In this document: piece by piece, positions 9,210 to 18,962 of the stretch
Layout: every line of letters begins with the position of its first letter
Position numbering within the stretch: position 1 is the first letter of the stretch
Assembly (NCBI RefSeq): GCF_963877135.1
Contig: NZ_CAWNSW010000125.1
Location: 1 to 64,000, forward strand
Source of the DNA: Stenomitos frigidus_A
GTDB taxonomy: Bacteria; Cyanobacteriota; Cyanobacteriia; Leptolyngbyales; Leptolyngbyaceae
Direction of reading: 5' to 3'
Length of the DNA stretch: 64,000 nt
Position numbers and translations under genes: made by a program
Notes under the pieces: generated by a model
Database searches by the model: none
What the model was told of the DNA's origin: nothing
Seen by the model: the letters and a program-made list of their open reading frames with translations, nothing else

Positions 9210-10499
9210 ATGAGTTTCTACGCAGGCATTGATTTTGGAACATCGGGAGCACGCCTTGCCGTTATTGATGCAGACGCCCATCTCTGTGCTCAAGCAAGCC
9301 GCACCTTTGACACCGTTGCGGAGTCAGATCTGGTCGCTTGCTGGCAAGCAACCTTGTTCTCACTGCTCAAGGAGATTGATCGCGCAGAACGGCAAACGCT
9401 AAGGGCGATCGCCATCAATGGCACGTCTTCTACCGTGTTGCTGTGTGATGGAGTGGGGCAGCCTCTCACAGTACCGCTCCTCTACAACGATGCGTCTGGA
9501 GCGCCAGAAAGGGAGACCTTGCGCCACCTCTTTGCGCAGGAACGCTATGCCAACGCGCCCTGTCAGCACACCGTGCTGAGTGCAACCTCCAGCCTGGTCA
9601 AACTGCTGTGGTGGAGTCGGCAAGCTGTCTTTTCGCAAGCGCGTTACTTGCTGCATCAAGCCGATTGGTTGGGCTTTCTACTGCACGGTCAACCTGGTAT
9701 TAGCGACTACCACAACAGCTTGAAGCTGGGTTATGATGTGGTACATCTGCGCTATCCAGACTGGTTAACAGAGTTGGCGATCGCGCCCTTACTACCCCAC
9801 GTCGTTGCACCAGGAACGTCGATCGGTCATGTGCAGCCAGCGGTTGCCAGGCAACTCGAATTACCCTTTGATTGTCAGATCTGCGCAGGCACCACCGACA
9901 GCATCGCGGCGTTTTTAGCCAGCAGAGCGACCGTACCAGGAGAAGCCGTGACCTCTTTAGGCTCAACCCTCGTACTGAAATTACTCAGCCAAACGAGGGT
10001 CGAAAACAACACCTATGGTATTTACAGTCATCGACTGGGTAAACAGTGGCTCGTTGGTGGCGCTTCCAATACTGGAGGGGCTGTCTTACAGCAGTTTTTT
10101 ACAGTGGCAGAATTATTGCACTTGAGCGATCGTATCATCACTGACCAAGCAAGCCCACTCGATTACTATCCACTAACGCAAGCAGGAGAGCGTTTTCCAG
10201 TCAACGATCCATCCTTGCTGCCACGCCTGGAGCCCCGACCAGCCGATCCAGTCGCCTTCCTGCACGGACTGCTGGAGAGCATGGCACGGATTGAAGCAGA
10301 AGGCTATCGACTCCTGCAAGCGCTGGGAGCAACGCCACTCAAACGGGTCTACAGCGCCGGTGGTGGGGCAACGAATGCAGCATGGACTGCCTTGCGCGCA
10401 CGTCAGCTTGGCGTGCCGGTAGAGCGATCGCAGCAGCTAGAAGCCGCTTATGGTACAGCTTTATTAGCCCTGGGTATGCACAGACAGCACAAGCATTAG
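9210..10499 (+). CDS. FGGY-family carbohydrate kinase (ribulose/xylulose-kinase-like)
   Basis: A 429-residue ATP-dependent sugar kinase of the FGGY family. It begins with the phosphate-1 motif GIDFGTSGARLAVID. It contains INGTSSTVLLCD, AGTTDSIAAFLAS and SLGSTLVLKLLS, and near the C-terminus the adenosine-binding block SAGGGATNAAWTALRARQ. The length and the short N-terminal domain fit the cyanobacterial/plant group annotated as xylulose kinase 1 or D-ribulose kinase. Substrate cannot be fixed from sequence alone. The likely role is salvage of free pentulose into pentose-phosphate metabolism. It is a single gene, with no transporter beside it. Confidence 0.85.
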   Translation: MSFYAGIDFGTSGARLAVIDADAHLCAQASRTFDTVAESDLVACWQATLFSLLKEIDRAERQTLRAIAINGTSSTVLLCDGVGQPLTVPLLYNDASGAPERETLRHLFAQERYANAPCQHTVLSATSSLVKLLWWSRQAVFSQARYLLHQADWLGFLLHGQPGISDYHNSLKLGYDVVHLRYPDWLTELAIAPLLPHVVAPGTSIGHVQPAVARQLELPFDCQICAGTTDSIAAFLASRATVPGEAVTSLGSTLVLKLLSQTRVENNTYGIYSHRLGKQWLVGGASNTGGAVLQQFFTVAELLHLSDRIITDQASPLDYYPLTQAGERFPVNDPSLLPRLEPRPADPVAFLHGLLESMARIEAEGYRLLQALGATPLKRVYSAGGGATNAAWTALRARQLGVPVERSQQLEAAYGTALLALGMHRQHKH

Positions 10500-11407
10500 G
10501 AGGCCTGATGCAGTCCACGAAAAATTAGCGGCAGCTGTCAATACCACAGCCTAGCTTCGCCAACCATCTCAAACCTAAACACATCAGTGTTTCATTACAG
10601 ATCGACCTTTAGATCCATACTTAGTACTTTAGTAAATAGATACTTGGTACTTTAGATAGATACTTAAGGGGTATTTCGTGAAATAGGATTTTGAGAAAAT
10701 TTCGGATACGACTCAGCATAATTGCTGAGAAACCCACGGGCACTGTCTTGCCGAACTTCGGTGAATCTACGCATGGGTTTGTCAGTGTATCTTCTGTAAG
10801 CTGATTACAACGTACGATACAAACACTGAAAAACACAAAGGGTTTAAATAGTCAATGATGTATTGGCTGAAGTAGTGAATAAGTCTTTTATTCATCACTG
10901 ATCACTCATTAACCATCAGTGGTTCTTCGGTTATACTCCGTCACGGTAGTCATCATTAGAAATTTATTTATTAGAAATTTATGAGCTTCCAGAAACACCA
11001 TCGTGTCATTTGAAGCCTTGCTTAAGAGAAAAAAGTTAGCGTTGCTACGTAAAGATGCATTGCCATTGATCAATCTTTCAGAGATCATATTCGTCTTGCC
11101 AAAGAGCAGGGGTTAAAGCTTTTTAGTCTCTTTATTGAGAAAGCAATGGGCGAAGACGACTTTATGCTTTATGCACTTAATTTACCAAAGCTTTATGCAT
11201 TTAATTTACCAAAGTCGAAAAGCTGATGCCGAATCGCGGACAAATAAGAGCCGTCATCCTGTATAAAGGCAAGGCATTTGAGAAATGAGCTCTTCAAAGC
11301 TTTTCCAGGCGATCGCTCAAAAGTCTTGCCCTTAAGGAAGACTGAACTTATTTCGTTCTTATTTCTAGGCATCACTAAATAGAGTCAACGTTATTCTTGC
11401 GCCACTA
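10500..11407. other. AT-rich relic-like intergenic region
   Basis: About 900 bases, more AT-rich than the surroundings and poor in HIP1 sites. It holds imperfect direct repeats of the type ATACTT(A/G)GTACTTTAG near 10616-10655. There is a hairpin with arms AGTGAATAA and TTATTCATCACT near 10873-10898. ATTAGAAATTTAT occurs twice near 10956-10983. Short open frames on both strands look like decayed coding DNA rather than genes. Confidence 0.55.
11053..11226 (+). pseudogene. Possible gene remnant (57 codons, no start)
   Basis: The frame between the stop at 11050 and the stop at 11224 reads protein-like in its middle part (FRDHIRLAKEQGLKLFSLF, then IEKAMGEDDFMLYALNLPK). It has no start codon. Its end contains a direct duplication of LYA-NLPK caused by a 24-base imperfect repeat (11166-11213). 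This suggests a decayed gene fragment. I cannot assign a family, and an antisense frame (11193-11375) is equally unassigned. Confidence 0.25.
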
Positions 11408-12631
11408 ATGACCAGCAAATCGATGACATTTCGGTTTCCGATACCGCTGGCTCAGGCAATCGAAGCCCAGGCAAGAGCAACCGGTAGAGATCGTACGTCC
11501 GTAGTCGCCGACGCCTTGGTACAGGTTTTTGGATTGTCATTGCCAACAAAGGCACCGATCACGATCGACATGCTGCAACAGCAAATAGAGCAGGTTGAAA
11601 GTAGCATCACAGGCCTTGCAGAGCGACTTGCCACGTTGCAGCAAACCACCCCTACAGACAGCCATACACCTTCTCGGCTTGATCTCCTTGAGCAGTTTGG
11701 CTATGCACTAGAAGCGAGTCTCTTGACAGCTTTGAGGGATTCTCAAAGCGATCCAGCACCAGCGAAAGGTCGCATGAGATCCTCTAGTCCAGCAGTCAGC
11801 AGCCTACAGCACACATCAGAACAACCAGATCGGCTGCAGTTCGCTGGTCTGGAACCTCAAACCTGCCTGCTAGAGAGCATTCTAGCAACGATGACAGACC
11901 CCATTTTTGTGTGCGATCGCGCTCAGCGACTGCTCTACATCAATCCTTTAGGTGCACGATCGCTGGGGTTAGAGCAGAACACAGCCCTTCAGCAGACAAT
12001 CCAGGCATTTGCGCTGCCACCAGAACTGAAGGCACAGCTCACCCTCCAGCTTGAAGCTGTGTTTACCACCGGGCGATCGATCACCAGTGAAATTAGTATC
12101 ACAACGCCCTTGTATGGGCTGCGGGACTATGAATATAGCCTTAGCCCCATTCAAGGAAGCATTGAGTACATTGAGGCTGTCCTCTTCAGCACACAAGATA
12201 TTACCAAGCATAAGCAAGTAGAAGCGGTTCTAAAAGCAGCAGAAGCAAACTATCAGAATCTGTTTGAATCGACAAACGACTCGATTTTAATTCTGGATGC
12301 ACTCACATGGCGCCCTTTAAATGCCAATACCAACGCCTCCAATCGTCTGGGGTATACCCGTCAAGAACTACTTCAACTAGAGATTGACACCATCTTCCCA
12401 AGATGGCATGGCGAGATTGTTTTTGATCTCTCTCAACGGTTACAAACGCATGGCAAAAGTGTTTGTGAGCGCTATTTGCGCCATAAAAACGGAACCGATA
12501 TACCCGTTGAAGTCCATAGCCGACTCATTGAATATGGCGATCGGCTGGCGATTCAAAGCTTTATACGCGAACTGAGCAAATTTAGGAGCCCCGATGTCGA
12601 TCGCAGCCAGCGAACAACGGCACAACCTTAG
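11408..12631 (+). CDS. Ribbon-helix-helix / double-PAS protein
   Basis: A 407-residue protein. Residues 1-45 (MTFRFPIPLAQAIEAQARA, then RTSVVADALVQVFGL) match the pattern of a ribbon-helix-helix DNA-binding or dimerisation domain. Residues 53-85 are a coiled coil. Residues about 150-270 and 280-395 are two PAS domains (LLESILATMTDPIFVCDRA; LFESTNDSILILDA). The first is followed by the PAS-type SPI..EYIEAVLFSTQDIT segment. No kinase, cyclase or GGDEF domain follows the second PAS, so it either works as a sensor-regulator by itself or is the remaining front of a longer protein. It is cytosolic. Confidence 0.7.
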   Translation: MTSKSMTFRFPIPLAQAIEAQARATGRDRTSVVADALVQVFGLSLPTKAPITIDMLQQQIEQVESSITGLAERLATLQQTTPTDSHTPSRLDLLEQFGYALEASLLTALRDSQSDPAPAKGRMRSSSPAVSSLQHTSEQPDRLQFAGLEPQTCLLESILATMTDPIFVCDRAQRLLYINPLGARSLGLEQNTALQQTIQAFALPPELKAQLTLQLEAVFTTGRSITSEISITTPLYGLRDYEYSLSPIQGSIEYIEAVLFSTQDITKHKQVEAVLKAAEANYQNLFESTNDSILILDALTWRPLNANTNASNRLGYTRQELLQLEIDTIFPRWHGEIVFDLSQRLQTHGKSVCERYLRHKNGTDIPVEVHSRLIEYGDRLAIQSFIRELSKFRSPDVDRSQRTTAQP

Positions 12632-12910
12632 TGATTTAGGGACAGAAAATACCCCGGCAGAGGATATTGCCATGCTCTGCCAGCATTCGTGGTTGACTGG
12701 TACGTTATTTCTGCGCCTAACCCTTAGCTTCTTGTTAAGGCGTTGCGGCTTCGAGGCATGCCCCTGCTGTAGGGTCGCTATCGCCTTCGGCAGACAAGAA
12801 GCGCGAACGGACCCTGCATGTTAGGTGTCATTACACTTACATGTCATTACACCTAACAACTAGCAGCTAACTACTAGCAGCTAACTACTAGCCGTTGGCA
12901 GTCCAGCACA
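12632..12910. other. Intergenic region between convergent genes
   Basis: It contains a nested inverted repeat: GCTTCTTGT (12727-12735) pairs with ACAAGAAGC (12794-12802), and AAGGCG (12737-12742) with CGCCTT (12782-12787). AACTAGCAGCTAACT-type tandem units follow (12857-12895). The hairpin could terminate transcription from both sides. Confidence 0.6.
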
Positions 12911-15685
12911 TTATTGCATGACAACCTCTTCGTCTGGCATCTCAACCTTGAACGTGCTCACCGACAATTGCAACGCCTGAGCAATCCCGACCGTTTCTTG
13001 CAACGAATCCGTGATTTGCTGAGAGGAATTGGCAGTGCGCTGCGATACCTGAGCAAGATCTTGCATCAGTTGCATCACTGCTTGAGAAATCTGGGTTTGA
13101 GAAATCGTTGCCTCTGAAATGGATTGCACCAGGTGATCAGTCTCTTGAGAGAGCTGGCGCAGTTGCCCCAGATTTTGTTTGGCATCTTCAACCAGTCGGG
13201 TGCCTTCCACCATCTGCACTGTACTTTGCTCCATGGCCTCAATCACCTGACGGGTTTCTAGCTGAATGTCTTCAACCAGTTGCTCAATTTCTTGCGTCGC
13301 AGACGTTGATTGGGCAGCCAGTTCACCAACCTCCTCTGCAACGACTGCAAAGCCCAAGCCGTTTTCACCAGCCCGTGCTGCCTCAATGCCTGCGTTGAGT
13401 GCAAGCATGTTGGTCTTCAGGGCAATTTGGTTGATCAAGGAGATGACTTTTGAGATCGCCTGTGACGATTCGCCGAGCCGTTTCATCTTATGAGCGGTTT
13501 CAGACATCGTCTCGCGCAGTTCAAAGATGCTGTGCACAGTGACGTCGATCGCCATCTGGCTTGCCTCTGCTGTCGTCGAAGCCGTGCGGGTCACGAGTGC
13601 GGCTTGGTGAGCACTCTCTGCCACCGCTTGAATCGAAGCGGTCATTTGGTCGACGGAACTCAACGTTTGGGTAATATCTGCAGATTGTTTAAACGCTTCC
13701 ACCGCAAGTTGCTGAACTGTCGTTTCGTTTTCGCCAAGAGCCATGTTCACTTGAGTGGCGGATTGCTTCACCCGTACTACGATCTGCCGCAGACTTTCGA
13801 CGATCGCATTGAAGAAATCAGCCACCGTACCAATCTCACTGGCAGTCACGTCTGCGCGCACGGTCAAGTTACCAGAGGCTGCCCCTTCGACTTGATCGAG
13901 TAAGGTTAGCAACTGCTGCTGCAACGCTTCTTTCTGGTGGCGTTGCTCCTCTGCCTGCTGACGTTGCTCCTCTGCCGACAATTCTGCTTGCTGGCGCGAT
14001 CGACGTTGCTCCTCTGCTAGCTGCTCCGCTTGCTGGCGGGCATGCTCCAGCTCATGCAACACCCCCACTCGATCGAGAGCCAGCCCAAGTTGAGCCGCAA
14101 CCTCCCTAAAGAAGGTGATTTCTGACGGTTCCCAAAACCGTGTATGGGAGCACTGGTGAGTGACCAGCAGCCCATGTAACGTACTGCCTGCCAGGATCGG
14201 TGCCACCATGTTGGCTTTGACCTTAAAGGGCTCCAATTGCGCTAGATGGCATTCGGTCAAGCCAGCTTTATGGATATCTTCCAAAGCTTGCACTCGACCC
14301 TCCAGATACTTTTCGACATACTTTTCGGCAAAGCAAGGGTCTGCGATCGCGGTGCCGAGAGCAGTAGGATAGCTATGCTCTACCGATTCAGCAACAATCA
14401 TGCCTTTCCAGTCTTTATCAAAAAGGTAGACGACCGCGCGATCGGTTTTCAGAGTTTCCCGCACGCTACGAACAGTCGTGTTATAAATCTCCTGATCACT
14501 CAGCAAATTCCGAATGCCTGAGCTAATTTGGTAAAGCTGCTGCACTCGCTCAATTTCAGTATTTTTCTGTGATAGAAATAAGACTCGATCAAGGGGCAGC
14601 CCAATCTGGACGGCAAGTTCTTTGAGAAAGTTAATTTCACTGGGTTTCCAGCTATGAGGTGCCTCGCAGTGGTGAGCAATGAGCAACCCGTAAAGCTGAC
14701 CGTCTTTCAGAATGGGGGTGACTAAATTAGCTCGGATGCGCAGCTTGTGCATGAGCTTCATGTGATCTGGATGAAACCCTGCATTCAAGACATCGTCTGT
14801 GGCAACTACCCGCCCTTGCCGATAGGCTTCGATCAAATCGCTACTAATGCAGGCGTCTTCGATTTTGTCTCCAAACGCAATCGGCAAGCCGGGTGAAACA
14901 GCTTCAGTAGAAATATAGCCACTCCAATCATGATAGAAGCGGTAAATGACAACGCGATCGACATCCAGCAAGGCCTTCGCATCCTGAAGCGCTTGGTCAA
15001 GCACTTTAATCAGTTCTTGCTCTGTACGCGCCCGCGAACCTGCAACTCGACTGATGAGACGTGCCTGCTTGGCCTCCATTTCTCGTTGGTGAGCTTGGTT
15101 TGAAAGCAGCGACTCAGTGGCAACAGCATCATCCGCCAACAGATTAAACATCTGGGCAATTTTCCCAACTTCATCAGTTGCATTCACTTCAGCACGCACC
15201 TCACGTGCGCCCAATGAGAACATTTGGGTGTCTTGCTGGAGCTGTTTGACTGGTTTAGCGATCGCCCGATAAAGCAGTATCATCACACCTGTATTCGCTG
15301 CCAGTACGAGCGCGATCGTCAAAAGTTGCTGCTGCGAAACCAGTTGCTGCAATGCGGCACTACGGTTCTGCTTCTCAGTCAGCGACTGTCCCATAGCAGC
15401 TCGATCGATCGGTTGTAGTTGATTAACTGTCGCTGCAAACCAGGTGCTAGCAACCGCAATCCCTGCTACCGACAAGACACCTGACGTTAACCAGCCAAGA
15501 ACATACTTGCGTCGCACTGACTGGTTACTAAACCATTGCAGTAAAGACGATTGCTGCCGCTGAGACATTGACTCAATCAAGTCAGCATTCAACTGATGCA
15601 GCTGCGGTTGCTCAGGCACATCCGCTTGATCATCCTCGTTGCCCGTAAGCATTGGTTGCATTTGATTTGTTAGTTGATTCGTCAT
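12911..15685 (-). CDS. PixJ-like methyl-accepting phototaxis receptor with DXCF cyanobacteriochrome GAF
   Basis: About 924 residues from the ATG at 15685; an upstream in-frame ATG at 15811 adds 42 unlikely residues. Order: cytoplasmic N-terminus; two membrane helices (about 62-86 and 122-140); HAMP; GAF1 (about 225-368); GAF2 (about 398-540); coiled coil; second HAMP-like segment; C-terminal chemoreceptor signalling domain with the hairpin tip GFAVVAEEVGELAAQS. GAF2 carries ADPCF (Cys 451) and ECHLAQL (Cys 479). This is the DXCF cysteine plus the canonical Cys-His bilin site, 28 residues apart, as in PixJ blue/green photoreceptors. GAF1 lacks both. The family senses light through a covalent bilin and signals to CheA/CheW-type proteins for pilus-driven phototaxis. 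No che/pix genes adjoin it. Confidence 0.88.
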   Translation of the reverse strand: MTNQLTNQMQPMLTGNEDDQADVPEQPQLHQLNADLIESMSQRQQSSLLQWFSNQSVRRKYVLGWLTSGVLSVAGIAVASTWFAATVNQLQPIDRAAMGQSLTEKQNRSAALQQLVSQQQLLTIALVLAANTGVMILLYRAIAKPVKQLQQDTQMFSLGAREVRAEVNATDEVGKIAQMFNLLADDAVATESLLSNQAHQREMEAKQARLISRVAGSRARTEQELIKVLDQALQDAKALLDVDRVVIYRFYHDWSGYISTEAVSPGLPIAFGDKIEDACISSDLIEAYRQGRVVATDDVLNAGFHPDHMKLMHKLRIRANLVTPILKDGQLYGLLIAHHCEAPHSWKPSEINFLKELAVQIGLPLDRVLFLSQKNTEIERVQQLYQISSGIRNLLSDQEIYNTTVRSVRETLKTDRAVVYLFDKDWKGMIVAESVEHSYPTALGTAIADPCFAEKYVEKYLEGRVQALEDIHKAGLTECHLAQLEPFKVKANMVAPILAGSTLHGLLVTHQCSHTRFWEPSEITFFREVAAQLGLALDRVGVLHELEHARQQAEQLAEEQRRSRQQAELSAEEQRQQAEEQRHQKEALQQQLLTLLDQVEGAASGNLTVRADVTASEIGTVADFFNAIVESLRQIVVRVKQSATQVNMALGENETTVQQLAVEAFKQSADITQTLSSVDQMTASIQAVAESAHQAALVTRTASTTAEASQMAIDVTVHSIFELRETMSETAHKMKRLGESSQAISKVISLINQIALKTNMLALNAGIEAARAGENGLGFAVVAEEVGELAAQSTSATQEIEQLVEDIQLETRQVIEAMEQSTVQMVEGTRLVEDAKQNLGQLRQLSQETDHLVQSISEATISQTQISQAVMQLMQDLAQVSQRTANSSQQITDSLQETVGIAQALQLSVSTFKVEMPDEEVVMQ

Positions 15686-15967
15686 AGGAGCGACACCTCG
15701 GATCACGTAAATGGTTGTTGCGTGCGTACCAGCACGTTTACAATCGAAAACCATGCCATAGCACAGTGAATACTGACGCTTCACAGCACATTGAGCGGTT
15801 AAAGCAGACATGGAGTGCTATTGCCAAACTCCATCGTCAAACGCTTACTGACACAACACCCTAGACACACAACACCCTGGTAGTCTGACCATTTTGAATG
15901 GATGCACAGGTGTCGTTTTGGGGTTGCTTTTGAAGCTTTTCAGCCCTCAAAAAAGCTTGACAGCCCA

Positions 15968-16312
15968 TTAGCCGCAGTTGCCGCCAAGCACCTGCTGACA
16001 AACGGCACGAGCAGCAGCAGAACCGCCACCCGTTAAAATTTCTAGACTGATCGGTCCTCCCACCGCTTGCGCCGCGATCGCCAGTTCCGCGGTCACCGCC
16101 AAAATGCAATGACTTAGATCAGCTTCCGACTCAGCGGTTGCGTCGGGATGGTCATCCTTCCAGGTCTGCGCTAGGAACAATGCCAATTTTTCTAAATGAA
16201 CATTAAAGTCAAGCGGTTGCACTGCCTCACGAGAGAGGAGGTCAGCATTCGCCACTTTTGACTCACGAAACGAACGTCCATCAACATCTACATTCGCATT
16301 AAAAAAACTCAT
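15968..16312 (-). CDS. Small hypothetical protein with Gly/Cys-rich tail
   Basis: 114 residues. The N-terminal 80 residues are acidic and helical (NVHLEKLALFLAQTWKDDH). The C-terminus is small-residue rich with two cysteines (LTGGGSAAARAV, then CQQVLGGNCG). There is no signal peptide. This leader-plus-tail shape resembles some peptide-natural-product precursors, but no modifying enzyme or peptidase transporter is nearby. That reading is only a possibility. I do not recognise the family. It sits upstream of, and in the same direction as, the phototaxis receptor gene. Confidence 0.6.
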   Translation of the reverse strand: MSFFNANVDVDGRSFRESKVANADLLSREAVQPLDFNVHLEKLALFLAQTWKDDHPDATAESEADLSHCILAVTAELAIAAQAVGGPISLEILTGGGSAAARAVCQQVLGGNCG

Positions 16313-17468
16313 TCAACCAGCACCTTAAATGACACCACTGGAAGATGACCCAAGTTTGAAGCGAAAGATAGATAACCCTGCAAGACGTAACTTAAACAAA
16401 TGTGGTAGAAAGCGATTGCTACTGGAGCGACAACTCAGAGAATGAGAGCTGCAATGTAAGACATGTCTTACAGACTCCTTTCTAGAGCCTACAGCGATAG
16501 GTAAATGATTGGCCAGGTTATTCTGTTGAATTCACAAAATCTTTACAAAGATCGTTTTGACAATAAAATAACTTCAATTTTCATAGAATCATTTTAAATC
16601 CCATCTCTCACAAATCCAATTTTCAGGTATTGCTTGAAAACTCATACTTTTATAGTTATGTTGCTAGCAAATCAGCACTCTGGACTGAGTAGAACTTGCT
16701 TAAATAGAACCCTGAAAATAACCGATCAAAACGAATGATGTTAGCTTGTTAGAGTGAAATTCTTAAACTTATAAAGGTTCTGCGCTTTCAAACTTGCCAG
16801 CTTTAGATTCAATTTCACCACCTATAAAGCCCTCTGGTAGAAGCAAGCGAACGTTGAAGCTAGGGAAGTCGTGATCTTGATTGGCTTCTACAGACACAAC
16901 GAACCTTGAGAGCGTCAATGTAGTCGGTCTTAATTATTAACATCTATAAGCTGAATAAAAGCTAAGGGAGATAGCACTTTTTTCATAAGCACAAGCAAGA
17001 AAAACTTATCGTACTTTATACCTGCAAGATTCCCGAAGTCCTGATAATCCTTGCTCAGAGTAAAGATTCTTCAGCTTAATTGCCTAAAGAGCAATTAAGT
17101 TAAGGTTATGCACACTGTTAACGCTTAAACAACACCCAAAAACACCACCCACTACATGCAATTTCAATGGCAGCTTTACTACTAAGTTGCAAGAAAGTTC
17201 TTTACAAAGAAGGACCCCATACTACAACTCTCTATAAGATGCTTAGTCCATCAATGTACACTGCGTCGTTCAGGAAATTCAACACTCTTCGACATAAGGC
17301 TGAATTTTATCCGACATTATGCTGAATTTGGCTGCGTTCTTTGCGTTCCAGAGCGTGAACCGTAGCGAGCCATGTGCCGATGTTGGAGCAGCCCTTTATG
17401 ACCCACTGATTGTCAAGCTTGATAAACCTGAGTCACAGTGAAGTGGGATTTTACAGCATCTCGATGTT
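16313..17468. other. Long AT-rich intergenic region
   Basis: About 1.15 kb with no open frame that I believe and very few HIP1 sites. I see no RNA gene and no repeat beyond simple A/T runs. It may hold promoters or an unrecognised RNA. Confidence 0.5.
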
Positions 17469-18803
17469 TTACGGCAGCGCTTTTAGCACACTCGTCAGTT
17501 GCTCAATGAGTTGGTCAATGTGATGGGTTTCGAAGATGAGCGGTGGCGACAGGGCAATAATATCGCCCGTTGTGCGCACTAAAAGCCCCTGTTCAAAGCA
17601 GGTAACAAGGCATTCATAGCCACGGGCACCGGGTTGTTCAGAGGCGGCAAGCTCAACACCAGCCACCAGCCCCAGATTGCGAATGTCAATGACGTGGGGC
17701 AAGCCTTGCAGAGAATGGACAGCCTTTTCCCAGTAGCTTGAGAGGCTGCGTGCCCGATCGAACAGCCCTTCTTCCTCATAGATATCCAGCGTGGCTTCGG
17801 CAGCGGCACAGGCCACTGGGTGCCCCGAATAGGTGTAGCCGTGGAAGAGTTCGATCCCGTTTTCGGGGCCGTGCATGAAGGCATCGTGGATACCTTGCCG
17901 TGCGAACACAGCACCCATTGGGATCGTGCCATTGGTGATGCCTTTCGCCACTGCCACCAGATCGGGCAAGACACCAAAATGTTCCGTTGCAAAACTCGAC
18001 CCCAAGCGACCAAAGCCCGTAATCACCTCATCAAAAATCAGCAGAATGCCATGCTTGTCACAGATGGCGCGTAAGCGTTCCAAATAGCCCTTGGGCGGTA
18101 TGAGCACTCCTGTCGAGCCAGCCATTGGTTCTACAATCACAGCGGCGATCGTCGAAGCGTCGTGCAGCGTGACAATGCGCTCCAGTTCATCGGCTAAATG
18201 CGCGCCCCATTCAGGCTGACCGCGCGTGAAGGCATTGTGTTCAAGGTTGTGGGTATGCGGTAAGTGATCGACACCCGGAATCATGCTGCCAAAGAACTTA
18301 CGGTTGGGCGCAATGCCACCGACCGAAATGCCACCAAAGCCAACACCGTGATAGCCTCGTTCCCGCCCAATAAGCCTTGTACGCGATCCTTCTCCCCTGA
18401 CGCGGTGGTATGCCAACGCAATTTTGAGAGCCGTATCGACCGACTCGGAGCCAGAGTTAGTGAAAAAGACGTGATTGAGGTCGCCAGGCAGCATTTTGGC
18501 AAGGCGATCGGCCAGCGAGAACGGCCCTGGATGCCCCATCTGAAAGGTTGGTGCAAAGTCGAGCTGGGAAACTTGTGCGTGAACAGCAGCGGCAATCTTC
18601 TCGCGGCCATGACCCGCATTGACACACCATAACCCTGCGGTACCATCGAGCACTTCGCGACCATCAACAGTGGTGTAATGTACGCCTTTAGCTGCTGCCA
18701 TCAACCGGGGCTTGGCCTTAAACTGCCGATTGGCGGTAAAGGGCATCCAGAAGGCATCGAGATCGGTAGGGAGCGGGGAGTGGGGAGTGGGGAGTAAGGT
18801 CAT
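17469..18803 (-). CDS. Class III omega-aminotransferase (beta-alanine/amine:pyruvate type)
   Basis: A 444-residue PLP enzyme that moves an amino group from an amine or omega-amino acid (beta-alanine, GABA, putrescine-type substrates) to pyruvate or another keto acid. Family blocks are FWMPFTANRQFK, DGTAGLWCVNAGHG, FTNSGSESVDTALKIA, RGYHGVGFGG and LIFDEVITGFGRLG. The PLP lysine is in VAVAKGITNG. The start ATG and the next dozen codons (MTLLPTPHSPLPT) are encoded by a CCCCACT tandem repeat at 18767-18800, so the native N-terminus was apparently replaced by a repeat. Neighbouring amine-metabolism genes (GS-like ligase, permease, deacetylase) suggest a role in polyamine or amine use. Confidence 0.9.
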   Translation of the reverse strand: MTLLPTPHSPLPTDLDAFWMPFTANRQFKAKPRLMAAAKGVHYTTVDGREVLDGTAGLWCVNAGHGREKIAAAVHAQVSQLDFAPTFQMGHPGPFSLADRLAKMLPGDLNHVFFTNSGSESVDTALKIALAYHRVRGEGSRTRLIGRERGYHGVGFGGISVGGIAPNRKFFGSMIPGVDHLPHTHNLEHNAFTRGQPEWGAHLADELERIVTLHDASTIAAVIVEPMAGSTGVLIPPKGYLERLRAICDKHGILLIFDEVITGFGRLGSSFATEHFGVLPDLVAVAKGITNGTIPMGAVFARQGIHDAFMHGPENGIELFHGYTYSGHPVACAAAEATLDIYEEEGLFDRARSLSSYWEKAVHSLQGLPHVIDIRNLGLVAGVELAASEQPGARGYECLVTCFEQGLLVRTTGDIIALSPPLIFETHHIDQLIEQLTSVLKALP

Positions 18804-18962
18804 CGGCTTATCGGTTTGTCTAGCGGTTACTGATGTAAGGCTATCAGCTACCAGCAGTCAACTTCGGCAATATGGCTGATCGCTGACTATTGGCGACTGA
18901 TGGTTCACTCAGGAGTGAGTTTTGTACAGCTGTTCCTTTTATCCTGACACGAACCGCTTGCG

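Noticed and set aside
10621..10836. 71-codon minus-strand frame in the AT-rich relic region
   Set aside because: It is made largely of the ATACTTGGTACTTTAG-type repeat and has no coding character.
11193..11375. 60-codon minus-strand frame opposite the possible gene remnant
   Set aside because: Looks slightly protein-like but overlaps the better plus-strand remnant, has no homology I recognise and no ribosome site.
15686..15811. Longer N-terminus for the PixJ-like receptor
   Set aside because: The extra 42 residues have no membrane or family sequence; the ATG at 15685 begins the polar front normal for this family.
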